The notes under the pieces are model-generated. The model had not been told where the DNA came from. It searched no databases and saw only the letters and a program-made list of their open reading frames with translations. A DNA stretch of 64,000 nt from Candidatus Palauibacter soopunensis (GTDB taxonomy: Bacteria > Gemmatimonadota > Gemmatimonadetes > Palauibacterales > Palauibacteraceae): positions 310,001 to 374,000 of the forward strand of contig NZ_CANPVT010000008.1 in NCBI RefSeq assembly GCF_947581735.1, written 5' to 3'. This document shows positions 1-8,453 of this stretch, in pieces. The first letter of the stretch is position 1. Each line of letters starts with the position of its first letter. Both the position numbers and the translations under genes were made by a program.

Positions 1-1901
1 AAGTAGTAGAGCCCGCCCCCGGCGGCGCCGACGACGAGATCGAGATCGCCGTCCCCGTCCAGGTCCCCGAACTCCGGCGTCGCGAACAGCGGCAGATCCT
101 CCGCGGCGGGGAACCCGCCGTCGGCCTCGACGAAGTTCGGGGCCCGGGGACTCCCATCGTTCCGGAAGTAGCGGATCCCATCGGACTCGGTGCCGACGAT
201 GAGGTCGAGGTCGCCGTCCCCGTCGTGGTCGAGGAGCTTGGGGAAGCTACGCCGGCCGATGTCGATCTCCGCGTACTCGTCGCTCACGAATTCGAAGCTC
301 GGCTCCGAGGCGGAGCCGACGTTCTCGTAGTAGTTCAGCGCCCCCGAGGATTCCCCGATCATGAGGTCGAGATCTCCATCGCCGTCGAGGTCGCCGAGCG
401 CGGGCGTCGCGTTGCTCCCGCGCGTGATCTCGACGAACGCCGAGTCGACAAGCGTGAGGCGGGGCTCCGTGGCCGAGCCCTCGTTCCGCACGTAGCGGAT
501 CTCGTCGCGCCACGTGCCGAGCAGGAGGTCGAGGTCGCCGTCCGCGTCCAGATCGCCGAAGGCCGGTGCGTTGTGGTAGGCGCCCGGCAGCTCGAACTCG
601 CCCGTCCGGCGGAAGACGGGCCGCGTCCCGCTCCCTTCGTTCTCGAACAGGAATACGCGCGAGTTCGACAGGTCTCCGGGGTCGATCTTGTTGCCGACCA
701 GGAGGTCGAGGTCGCTGTCGCCGTCGAGGTCGACCAGTGAGGCCACGCTCTCGCTGCCCACATCGATCTGCGAGATGAAGCGGCGCGTGCGAAGCTCGAA
801 GCTGCCGTCGGACTCCTGCGAGAAGAGCATGAGGTTGTCGGCGGTCGTCGTGTTCGCGTTGTACGCGCCGCCGAGTACGCCCATGAGCAGGTCGAGGTCG
901 CCGTCGCCGTCGTAGTCGCCGAAGGTCGGGGCGTTGTAGCCGCTTGTCCGGATCGGGTCGTCGAGGGGGAAGGGACGCGGCTCCACACGGAGGTTCGGAG
1001 CCTCGCACGATCCGGCGTTCTCGATCAGGAGGAGCCCGGCCTCGAAGAAGTCTCCCCAGAACATGTCCGTGTCGCCGTCCGCGTCGTAGTCGGCCAGCGC
1101 CATCGTGTTCGCGCCATGGAGGGTGGGGAAGGGCCCGCCCGCGTCCGGGCCGTCGAAGGGCGGCACGCCGCCGGCCGCCGCCGGGTCGGCGACGATCTCG
1201 ATGTCCTCGAAACGGTCCGTGATGTGCCGGAACGGCGAGGCGTTCGCGCCGATCGCACCGGTTGCCTCGTAGCGCGTGACCGTCCCCACGAGTCGGCCGA
1301 TGAAGAGGTCGAGGCGGCCGTCGCAGTCGATGTCCGCCGCATTGGGAATGTTCTGGCGATCCGAGAAGATCGCCTCCCCGCGTGTGTCGCGAAGGGTGTC
1401 CGCGATGAGCTCGAAGACAGCCCCGCCGGCCGTGCCCGCGTTGCGATAGAGCTTCATGTAGCTGAAGGGGGACTCCGCGAGAAGGTCCCGGTCTCCGTCC
1501 GCGTCGACATCCACGAAGCGGAACCACTCTCCTACCTCGAGGTCCGAGTACGCAGCCGGACGCCAGGTATGGCGCCGTCCGTCCGGCGTGTCCTCGCGCT
1601 CGAAGAACAGCAGGCGGTCCGTCCTCTCCTGCACGAAGAGGTCGAGGTCGCCGTCTCCGTCGATGTCCACCCACTGCGGACGCGGGACGTTGAAGCCGCC
1701 GAGGAAGGGGATCTCATAGGCGTTTCCGGATTCATCGAATACCGGAAAGGGGGTCACGGAGCGCACGAAGCCGGTTTCGGTCGCCACCGTGGATTCCGGC
1801 GCCAACTCCCCCGGCCCTACGCCCCCCGAGGCGCATCCCGCCGCGAGGAGCGCGGCGGTCAGCGCTCCCGATGCGGCCCGCCGGCTCCGGGGCCCGGCCA
1901 T
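1..1901 (-). CDS. FG-GAP/VCBS-repeat lipoprotein, 3' end beyond the left edge
   Basis: About 633 residues are visible and the frame stays open at base 1, so the C-terminus is missing. The ATG at 1901 begins a signal peptide ending in a lipobox (LLAAGC, Cys23), so the protein is probably a lipoprotein. The rest is built from about ten copies of a calcium-loop motif of the type DxDGDGDLDL, spaced roughly 50-60 residues apart, as in FG-GAP/VCBS (integrin-alpha-like) beta-propellers. An in-frame GTG three codons upstream is an alternative start; neither start has a strong ribosome site. It lies 22 bp behind the YVTN propeller gene and probably ends the minus-strand run from 6479. The family has no single known reaction; extracellular binding is the usual guess. 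Confidence 0.85.
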   Translation of the reverse strand, partial: MAGPRSRRAASGALTAALLAAGCASGGVGPGELAPESTVATETGFVRSVTPFPVFDESGNAYEIPFLGGFNVPRPQWVDIDGDGDLDLFVQERTDRLLFFEREDTPDGRRHTWRPAAYSDLEVGEWFRFVDVDADGDRDLLAESPFSYMKLYRNAGTAGGAVFELIADTLRDTRGEAIFSDRQNIPNAADIDCDGRLDLFIGRLVGTVTRYEATGAIGANASPFRHITDRFEDIEIVADPAAAGGVPPFDGPDAGGPFPTLHGANTMALADYDADGDTDMFWGDFFEAGLLLIENAGSCEAPNLRVEPRPFPLDDPIRTSGYNAPTFGDYDGDGDLDLLMGVLGGAYNANTTTADNLMLFSQESDGSFELRTRRFISQIDVGSESVASLVDLDGDSDLDLLVGNKIDPGDLSNSRVFLFENEGSGTRPVFRRTGEFELPGAYHNAPAFGDLDADGDLDLLLGTWRDEIRYVRNEGSATEPRLTLVDSAFVEITRGSNATPALGDLDGDGDLDLMIGESSGALNYYENVGSASEPSFEFVSDEYAEIDIGRRSFPKLLDHDGDGDLDLIVGTESDGIRYFRNDGSPRAPNFVEADGGFPAAEDLPLFATPEFGDLDGDGDLDLVVGAAGGGLYY

Positions 1902-1923
1902 GCGGCTCACGTTGCGGGGGCCC

Positions 1924-3033
1924 TCAGCGGGGGCTGGAGGCGAGACCGATGCCCGACGCGTAGGGCGGTGTCTCGATGACGTCGACGATCTCGCGGGTGG
2001 CGGTGTCGATGACCACGACCGTGCCGCCGGGCGCGTCGTACCCCATCCGGTCCGACGATTCGTAGGAGCCGGTCTCGTTCCGGTTCGCCACGTAAAGTCG
2101 GGATCCGTCCGGCGAGAGCACGCTGCCGTGCGGTTCGGCGAGGCCTTCGCCCCGGATCACGGCGGCCACGGACCAGTCGGACGTGTCGACGAGCGTGACC
2201 TCGTTCGCGCCCAGATTGCCGAACCAGATCCAGCGCCCGTCCGCCGACCAGCTCGGGTGCCACGGCCGCGCCCCCACGTCCAGTTCCCCCACGAGTTTCG
2301 GCGCCACCGGCTCGGTGACGTCGAATACGAGGAGCTTGGCCGTCATCTCGGCGGTCGCGACGAGCGTCCCGCCGTCCGGAGAGATCGCGTACTGCACGAG
2401 GACGTGGGGCATCGCCCCGGAGCCGGGAAGCCTGAGCAACTCGGCGTCGCCGCTCTCCGCTTCGACCGTGACGACGGAGTTCTCTCCCAGGCTGCCCGCG
2501 TAGACCCACCCGCCGTCGGGGCTGGCCAGCAGCGCGTGCGGACGCGGGATGAAGACGTCGTATTCCTCGACCTCCATCGACATCCGGTCGATGCGGCCGA
2601 TGCGCTGGGGCGGGTTCACCGCCGCCATGGACCGCCCCACGAAGAGCCAGGGCTCCGTGGGGTGGAGCGCGAGGAGGCCCGGCCGCTCGAACTCGATGGA
2701 GGCGACGAGTTCGTTGTCACGGTCGAACTTGAGCACCCGGTTGGCCGCGATGAGCGACACGTACCAGAACGATCCGTCCGGCTCGACCGCGACATGGTGC
2801 GGCTTCGCGTTCGCCCCGTACCCCATGGCCTCGAGGTCGATGATCTCCACGACCTCGTGGGTCTCGAGGTCGATGACGGTCACCGCCGCCGCCTCCTGGT
2901 TCGCCACGTAGAGGAACGGACCGTCGGCGGAGGCGCCGGGCGAGCCCTCCGCCGCGGCGGCCCGAACCGCCACGAGTCCGGCCATCCCCAGGGCGAGGAG
3001 GCCGGACCGGACGACACTCGCGAGTCTCTCCAT
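1924..3033 (-). CDS. Exported YVTN-type beta-propeller protein
   Basis: The 369-residue protein starts with a signal peptide (MERLASVVRSGLLALGMAG, cleavage near AAAAEG). It then shows repeated propeller blades with phrases such as FLYVANQEAAAVTVID, SPDGGWVYAGS and DGSRLYVANRNETGSY, typical of the YVTN/lactonase-like seven-blade family. Family members bind or act on diverse ligands, so the substrate cannot be read from the sequence. The start at 3033 is chosen because its ATG overlaps the TAA of the preceding gene (TAATG), implying translational coupling; a longer frame to 3135 would lie inside that gene. It probably acts in the periplasm or at the surface together with its propeller neighbours. 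Confidence 0.85.
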   Translation of the reverse strand: MERLASVVRSGLLALGMAGLVAVRAAAAEGSPGASADGPFLYVANQEAAAVTVIDLETHEVVEIIDLEAMGYGANAKPHHVAVEPDGSFWYVSLIAANRVLKFDRDNELVASIEFERPGLLALHPTEPWLFVGRSMAAVNPPQRIGRIDRMSMEVEEYDVFIPRPHALLASPDGGWVYAGSLGENSVVTVEAESGDAELLRLPGSGAMPHVLVQYAISPDGGTLVATAEMTAKLLVFDVTEPVAPKLVGELDVGARPWHPSWSADGRWIWFGNLGANEVTLVDTSDWSVAAVIRGEGLAEPHGSVLSPDGSRLYVANRNETGSYESSDRMGYDAPGGTVVVIDTATREIVDVIETPPYASGIGLASSPR

Positions 3034-5420
3034 TACGGCACGAGTTCCGGCTTCTGGTACTTCACCATGAACAGGCCTTCGCTCCCGCTCGTCACGATGA
3101 TCGTCCCGCTCGCGAAGTACGGATAGTTGCTCCACGAGCCGCCCATCGCCGGGCCCTCGGCATACGGCACGGTGTCGAGATAGCCGACCTCGGTCGGATT
3201 CTCCGGGTCGCTCACGTTCAGGATCCGCAGTCCGCTGTTGTAGTTCGACTGATAGAGCAGGTCGCCGAGCACGTACATGTTGTGGTCGCTCGCCGTGGAC
3301 TCGCCGAAGTGCTCCTTGACGAGGACGGGATCGTCGAGGTCGGTGATGTCGAAGATCATCGTGCGCGTGCCCGAGAACTGCGTCCTCAGTTCGTCGAGTT
3401 CGTCGCCCAGGTAGAAGAAGCGGTGATCCTCCGTCACCCAGCCCTGGTGGGCGTAGGCGACGTTGGCGTACGTGGCCGTCGACAGCGGGATCGGGTTCTC
3501 CTTGTCGGTGACGTCCGCGATCGAGACGTCCGTCTCGTTGGACCCGAAGCAGATCTCCTTGCCGGCGTGCTCGCGGTCCGGGCCGTCATAGATCAGGCAG
3601 AGCGCGTCGTGCGAATATCCGGTGCCGCGGCGCCCCGTGCCCTCGTGACCGAAGCAGCCCGCGAAGCTCGGCTCCGTCGGCTCGTTGATGTCGATCATGT
3701 GAAGGCCGCCGCCGCACGTCTCGCCCCCTCCGCTCGAGCCCACGCTGTAGGCGAAGCCCGTCGCCTCGTTGATCACGATGTTGTGGGCGGAGGCGATCCC
3801 GTCGTAGTGGGCGTCCGCCTCGAAGGTGACCGGATCGCTCCCCACATCGCGGAGCCGGGAGAGGTCGAACACCTGCATCCCGTGGTCGCCCGCCCCATCG
3901 GAAACGATGAACGCGTGATCCCTGAACACCTTGATGTCGCGCCACACGCTGCCGCGCGCGCCCTCCGTCATCGGAAGGCGCCCGACATAGCGCGGGTTCT
4001 GCGAGTCCGTGATGTCGACGAAGGAAGCCTGGTCGGTGAGCCCCACGAGGGCGTACTCGCGCCCGGTCTGCGGATCGGTCCAGCCCCACACGTCGTTGAC
4101 GCGGACGCCGCGGTTCGCCCCGAGCGACTGCACCGGCATGAAGGAGAGGATGTTCACCTCGCTGCAGTCGAAGTCGGCCGAGACGCCTTCCTCGCAACCC
4201 ACCTCGTGGCCGTTGATCGCCGCGTAGTTCTTCGCGTCGCTCCACACCTCGGCGGCTTCGACCCACTCGTCGCCCCGCCGCTCGAAGATGTAGGCGGTCC
4301 CCATCCCGTAGTCCTTGCGGCTCGCGGCGACGACCGCGATGTCACCCTGCGCGGCGACCCCGCCGCCGAAGCCATCGCCCGCGTCCCGGTTCGAGGCGGA
4401 GAGGGCGCCGGCGAACTCGACCCCGCCTTCGGGGTCGGTCGAGTAGCGAAGCACGCGTCCCTCGCGGCCCGCGCCGGAGCCGGATCCGCCGATCCAGATC
4501 TCCCCGTCCACGGCCGCAAAGGCGTTGGCGAAGTTCCCGCCGAAGGACCGGCCGCCCCCGGCCACGACCGGCGGATAGAGCCGGCCTTCGGGCCTCCAGG
4601 CATCGCCCTCGGGCGTGAACGTGTAGGCGATGCCCACGCCGCCCGCGCCGGGGGCTCCGACCACGAGCCGGAATCCGTCACTGGTGTCCTCGCCGTACAG
4701 GACGCTTCCGAAGCCCGCGTTCTGGCCCGCTTCCGCGACCGTGAGCGGTTCCGTCGCCGCCGTCCAGGCGCCGTCCTCCGCCCGCGTGAAGAAGAACACG
4801 GCCCCGGCACCGTCGGCGGTCCCCGGAGCGCCGATCGCCGCCACCCGGCCATCCGTGAGCATCGCGGCGCCGAACCCGTCTCCAGCGGCTGCCTCGGGCG
4901 ATTCGACAACCCCGGCTTCATTCCAGGCGGAGCCGTCCCACTCGAAGAAATAGACGCGGCCGGCGGCACGGGCCCCCTGCCGGGGCGCCCGACCCGGCGC
5001 CGACACCAGCGCGATGTCGCCCGCGATCGCCCCGCTGGTGCCGAAGAGGAAACCCTCCGGCAGATCGGCCGGCCTCAGCGTTGCGACCTCTTCCCAACCT
5101 CCGTCGCTCCGCTCGAACACGTGCGCCGCGCCGGGCGAGCCGACGAGCATGCGGTCACCCTCGACCGCGAGTGAAATCCCGAACCTGCCGCCCTCTTCCG
5201 CCGCGTAGGGCGCCAGTTCCGCGGAGACGGCCCAGCCATCCGGACCCCGCTCGTACACGTAGACGGCTCCCGTGGACGTCGGGCCGCCGCTTTCGGCGAT
5301 GAGAACCTGGCCGGACGAGACGGCGACGGCGGCGCCGCGTCCGAACCCCTGTCCCGTGACGGGCGTGGCCAGGCAGGCGAAGGCGGCCGCGAGGGCTGCA
5401 ACTCGAGTGAATCCGCGCAT
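3033..5420 (-). CDS. FG-GAP plus choice-of-anchor B family exported protein
   Basis: The 795-residue protein has a signal peptide ending ATPVTGQG. Residues of about 25-390 form FG-GAP-type repeats (FGRGAAVAVSSGQVLIAESG, FGISLAVEGDRMLVGSPG). From about 400 onward it matches the choice-of-anchor B family, with WGWTDPQTGREYALVGL, WRDIKVFRDHAFIVSDGAG and GLHMIDINEPTEPSF. Such proteins are exported propellers of unknown ligand. The ATG at 5420 has GGGAG eight bases upstream. A paralogue with the same two-part layout lies at 19132-21657. The gene follows the YheT-like hydrolase gene by 48 bp and overlaps the next gene by one base, so the minus-strand run is probably one transcript. Confidence 0.88.
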   Translation of the reverse strand: MRGFTRVAALAAAFACLATPVTGQGFGRGAAVAVSSGQVLIAESGGPTSTGAVYVYERGPDGWAVSAELAPYAAEEGGRFGISLAVEGDRMLVGSPGAAHVFERSDGGWEEVATLRPADLPEGFLFGTSGAIAGDIALVSAPGRAPRQGARAAGRVYFFEWDGSAWNEAGVVESPEAAAGDGFGAAMLTDGRVAAIGAPGTADGAGAVFFFTRAEDGAWTAATEPLTVAEAGQNAGFGSVLYGEDTSDGFRLVVGAPGAGGVGIAYTFTPEGDAWRPEGRLYPPVVAGGGRSFGGNFANAFAAVDGEIWIGGSGSGAGREGRVLRYSTDPEGGVEFAGALSASNRDAGDGFGGGVAAQGDIAVVAASRKDYGMGTAYIFERRGDEWVEAAEVWSDAKNYAAINGHEVGCEEGVSADFDCSEVNILSFMPVQSLGANRGVRVNDVWGWTDPQTGREYALVGLTDQASFVDITDSQNPRYVGRLPMTEGARGSVWRDIKVFRDHAFIVSDGAGDHGMQVFDLSRLRDVGSDPVTFEADAHYDGIASAHNIVINEATGFAYSVGSSGGGETCGGGLHMIDINEPTEPSFAGCFGHEGTGRRGTGYSHDALCLIYDGPDREHAGKEICFGSNETDVSIADVTDKENPIPLSTATYANVAYAHQGWVTEDHRFFYLGDELDELRTQFSGTRTMIFDITDLDDPVLVKEHFGESTASDHNMYVLGDLLYQSNYNSGLRILNVSDPENPTEVGYLDTVPYAEGPAMGGSWSNYPYFASGTIIVTSGSEGLFMVKYQKPELVP

Positions 5421-5468
5421 GAAATGACTCCCATCCTGAAGGCTGCGGAAAATAGTCGTACAAACCAT

Positions 5469-6479
5469 TTAAAACACTCCGGAATCCCGATGCGTTGTCC
5501 GTTGGATCGCCCGCGAGATGTAGCGGGAAACCGTCTCCTCCAGCCAGCCGGTTCGCGCGCCGGCCCGCCCATTCCCGTGCCCCCGGTCCACGAAGCCGAG
5601 ATGCCCTCCCCGCTCCGTCAGTTCCAGGGAGAGATTCGGACGACGCCGGATCGTTTCGACGGGTACCGAACTCCCCGGGGCGAGCGGGTCGTCCCGCGCG
5701 TGGACGAGGAGCATGGGAAGGTCCACGGGGCCCACGAAACGCTTCGCGCTGCAGCGCGCGTAGTAGTCGGCGGCGTCGCGAAAGCCGTGGACCGGCGCCG
5801 TGAGCCGGTCGTCGAACTCGCGAATCGTGCGCGCCCTCGCCGCCTCGGGCGCCACGACGTCCGGGAACCTCACCGCCTTCTCGCGGGCCTTCTCCCGCAG
5901 GCTGCGGAGGAAGCGCCGGCCGTACAGGCGCCCCATTCCGCGCTGCAGGGCGTCGGCGCTGGACTCGAGGTCGTAGGGGACCGACACGGCGGCCGCGGCG
6001 ACGAGACCCCGGCCGCCGCCCTCCCGTCCGAGCAGGTTGAGGAGCGCGTTCCCGCCCAGCGAGAACCCGATCGCGGTCCGCGGGAGACCCGGGAAACGCC
6101 CCGCCAGCCAGTCCAGCGCACGCTCGATGTCGTCCGTCCGACCCGAGTGGTAGGCGCCCGGCAGACGGTTCGGCTCCCCGCTGCACGAACGGAAGTTGAG
6201 CGCGACGGCCTGGATGCCGGCGGCCGCCAGCGCCTCGCTCGTCGTCACCATGTAGCCGGAGCGCGCGCTGCCCTCGAGCCCGTGGAGGAGGAGGCACAGG
6301 CCCGCGGCGTCTTCCGGTCCCCGCCACAGATCGAGATCGATGAAGTCGCCGTCGTCCGTGTCGAGCCGAACCCGGTCGTACCGCGGCTCGAAGCGCCGGC
6401 GCACGACCCGTCCCACCACGGTCTGCACGTGAGGATTCCGGAGCCCCGGCGGCGGCTCGAACGCCGGCAGATTCTTCAA
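5469..6479 (-). CDS. YheT-type alpha/beta hydrolase
   Basis: The 336-residue protein starts with the family's typical opening (PPPGLRNPHVQTVVGRVVRR) and has the alpha/beta hydrolase core: oxyanion strand LLLHGLEGS, nucleophile elbow GFSLGGN (Ser140), acid in HARDDPL (Asp263 or Asp264) and His293 in GGHLGF. This matches the YheT/EMB8-like branch of esterases, usually about 320-340 residues and of uncertain substrate. No signal peptide is seen, so it is probably cytoplasmic. Its ATG at 6479 faces the GTG of the next hydrolase with only 20 bp between them, leaving no space for ordinary promoters outside the coding regions. Confidence 0.88.
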   Translation of the reverse strand: MKNLPAFEPPPGLRNPHVQTVVGRVVRRRFEPRYDRVRLDTDDGDFIDLDLWRGPEDAAGLCLLLHGLEGSARSGYMVTTSEALAAAGIQAVALNFRSCSGEPNRLPGAYHSGRTDDIERALDWLAGRFPGLPRTAIGFSLGGNALLNLLGREGGGRGLVAAAAVSVPYDLESSADALQRGMGRLYGRRFLRSLREKAREKAVRFPDVVAPEAARARTIREFDDRLTAPVHGFRDAADYYARCSAKRFVGPVDLPMLLVHARDDPLAPGSSVPVETIRRRPNLSLELTERGGHLGFVDRGHGNGRAGARTGWLEETVSRYISRAIQRTTHRDSGVF

Positions 6480-6499
6480 GATCCGTTACCTTTCGTCGC

Positions 6500-7297
6500 G
6501 TGTCTCGACCATTCCTGCACCAGTACACCGTCGCGGAGGCGGGTTCCCGGCGCTGGCTCCACGTGCTGCACGGCATCTACGGTACCGGCCGCAACTGGGC
6601 TTCGTTCGCCCGCCGGCTCATCGCGCGACGTCCCGAATGGGGGGTCGTGCTCGTGGATCTGCGGCTGCACGGGCACTCCCCGGGCTTCGAGCCGCCGCAC
6701 ACCCTTGCCGCGTGCGTGCACGACGTGCTCGAACTCTCGGAGTCGCTCGGACGGCCCGTGGACGCCATCCTCGGGCACTCCTTCGGCGGCAAGGTGGCGC
6801 TGATGGTGGCGGCGGCCGCGGCGCCCGGCCAGACGTGGGTGATCGACGCGACGCCTTCCCGCCGCTCGCCCGGCGGCGGAGCCGCCCGGCTGCTGGACGT
6901 GATTCGCCGGCACCCGGGGCCCTTCGCGAAGAGGGGTGACGCCGTATCCCTGGCGGAGGCCGAGGGGTTCGCCTCGCCCGTCGCGCACTGGCTGGCGACC
7001 AACCTCGTCCTCGCCGACGCGGGCTATCGGTGGCGCCTCGATCCCGACGCGGCCGAAGAGTTGCTCGCGGACTACTTCAGGCGCGACCTCTGGGACGTCA
7101 TCGAGACACCCGTCCCCCCATCGGAAATCCACGTCGTGCGGGCCGCGCAGTCGGACATCCTCTCGGCGGACGATATCGGGCGATTCCGGGCGGCGGCCCT
7201 GAACGGCCGCGTGTATCTCCACGAACTCGCGGGCGGCCACTGGCTGCACGTGGACAACCCGGACGGACTCCCGGACCTCGTCTCCGCGCACCTCTGA
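6500..7297 (+). CDS. Alpha/beta hydrolase (esterase, YbfF-like)
   Basis: The 265-residue hydrolase starts with GTG at 6500. The catalytic elements are in order: oxyanion region LHGIYGTGRNW (about 24-34), nucleophile GHSFGGK (Ser94), a likely acid in the segment around residues 200-225, and GGHW with His247. The short cap and overall length resemble the YbfF-type thioesterase/esterase group. The substrate is not evident. There is no signal peptide. The start is divergent from the YheT-like gene, and the stop codon overlaps a hairpin that probably terminates transcription before the convergent pseudopilin gene. Confidence 0.85.
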   Translation: MSRPFLHQYTVAEAGSRRWLHVLHGIYGTGRNWASFARRLIARRPEWGVVLVDLRLHGHSPGFEPPHTLAACVHDVLELSESLGRPVDAILGHSFGGKVALMVAAAAAPGQTWVIDATPSRRSPGGGAARLLDVIRRHPGPFAKRGDAVSLAEAEGFASPVAHWLATNLVLADAGYRWRLDPDAAEELLADYFRRDLWDVIETPVPPSEIHVVRAAQSDILSADDIGRFRAAALNGRVYLHELAGGHWLHVDNPDGLPDLVSAHL

Positions 7298-7312
7298 CGG
7301 GCCACGGCCCGT
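7297..7312. terminator. Hairpin between convergent genes
   Basis: Arms ACGGGCC and GGCCCGT are perfect inverted repeats separated by two bases (in practice six pairs with a four-base loop). They sit between the hydrolase stop and the stop of the convergent gene at 7318. There is no long T tract, so a bidirectional intrinsic terminator is likely but not certain. Confidence 0.45.
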
Positions 7313-7317
7313 TGGGG

Positions 7318-8382
7318 CTACCAGGCTTCGTACCAGGTGCCGGGGATGGCCGCCGCCGGCGCCGTCAGCCCTTCCGCGGCCGCCGCGACGGCGCAAGCGC
7401 TGAAGCGGAGATCGATGCGGTGGCCGCCGAAGTCCGCCGCGATGCCCACCCCGCCCGCGAGCCCGCTCACCACGCTCCCCCGGACCGAGATGTCCCCGTT
7501 CAGGATCAGCGCCCCTCCCACGAGGATGAGCCCCGTCCAGGCGAACCCGTCGTCGAGGGCCAGGTCGCCCTCCACGACCAGGGCCCCCCGTCCGCTCGAA
7601 CCGGCGCCGAGCGTTCCCGACCCGGGGATCCGGATGTAGGGCGAGCCCCCGCCGGACCCGGGCCACGGATCGGGCGGCACGGTCGCGTCGGGGATCGGCC
7701 CGAACGGAGCGAGCAACTCCGCCCAGCGGATGCCGGTCTCCGCCGCCACCGACACGCCGGCCGGCATCGAGCGCTCGGAAGGGGCCCCCGCGATCGTCAG
7801 CGTCGAGTCCGGCGCCGGCCCCGGCCCGCCCCAGTACGCGACGCCCGCGACCGGCGAGGGCTGTAGCGGACAGGCGCTCCCGAACGCGTCGAGCCCCGTG
7901 ATCGTCCCCTCCGGCGGGACGGGGCCCACGCCGCCCACGAGGACGAGCGCGCCGGGGACGCGCGGCGGCCCGGCCACCCAGAAGAGCTGGCCCACCGACC
8001 GTTCGAACGTCGCGTCGCCCGAGATCATCTGTCCCAGGGACTCGACGCGGTACACGGCCTCGCCGGTCCGCAGTTCGAGGAGCGGCTCGAAGGAGACGGT
8101 CGCGGTCCCCGCGCCCAGCACGACGGGCGGCACGGAAGGGTTCGGCAGTTCGGCGACGGCGAGCGCCGCCGCGAGTCCGCTCTCGGCGACGTAGAAGGCC
8201 TCCGTGGAGCGGGCGAAGGCGCGCGCGGACTGTCCGTCGAGCCAGGTGATCAGGAACCCGCCCGCCGCCATGAGCGAAACGAGCAGCAGGGTGAGCATGG
8301 CCGCCGGCAGCGCGAAGCCGCGAGGCTCCGCCTCCGGACGGACGACGGCCCGAAGCCGCGGAATCCTGCCGAGAGAGCGCAT
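7318..8382 (-). CDS. PilX-like type IV pseudopilin-related protein
   Basis: The 354-residue protein has an N-terminal prepilin-like segment: RGFALPAAMLTLLLVSLMAA follows a short basic leader, with cleavage expected after the Gly before FALP. Further on, AFYVAESGLAAAL matches the helix of PilX-type minor pilins (usually AFYAAEAGL). The remaining roughly 280 residues are Gly/Pro rich, with beta-helix-like stretches (GALVVEGDLALDDGFAWTGL). PilX-like proteins sit at the tip of type IV pili or of secretion pseudopili. No other pilus gene is in this window, so it appears as an orphan here. The fold assignment rests on the N-terminus only. Confidence 0.7.
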   Translation of the reverse strand: MRSLGRIPRLRAVVRPEAEPRGFALPAAMLTLLLVSLMAAGGFLITWLDGQSARAFARSTEAFYVAESGLAAALAVAELPNPSVPPVVLGAGTATVSFEPLLELRTGEAVYRVESLGQMISGDATFERSVGQLFWVAGPPRVPGALVLVGGVGPVPPEGTITGLDAFGSACPLQPSPVAGVAYWGGPGPAPDSTLTIAGAPSERSMPAGVSVAAETGIRWAELLAPFGPIPDATVPPDPWPGSGGGSPYIRIPGSGTLGAGSSGRGALVVEGDLALDDGFAWTGLILVGGALILNGDISVRGSVVSGLAGGVGIAADFGGHRIDLRFSACAVAAAAEGLTAPAAAIPGTWYEAW

Positions 8383-8453
8383 GACGTGAACGTGCCGCGC
8401 CGGATCAACGCCCCCTCAACGCGGCGGCCGCGCGGCGGGCTTTCCGCCACGGG

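Noticed and set aside
1-1901. DNA-level tandem repeats, considered as a CRISPR-like or satellite array
   Set aside because: The repeated CTCGAGGTCGCCGTC-like words are the codons of the calcium-loop motif DGDGDLDL, unevenly spaced and diverged; there are no constant repeats with unique spacers.
1789-3126. Plus-strand frame opposite the YVTN propeller gene
   Set aside because: It is an antisense shadow rich in Arg, Val and Asp; the minus strand encodes a signal peptide and clear propeller blades coupled to the upstream gene.
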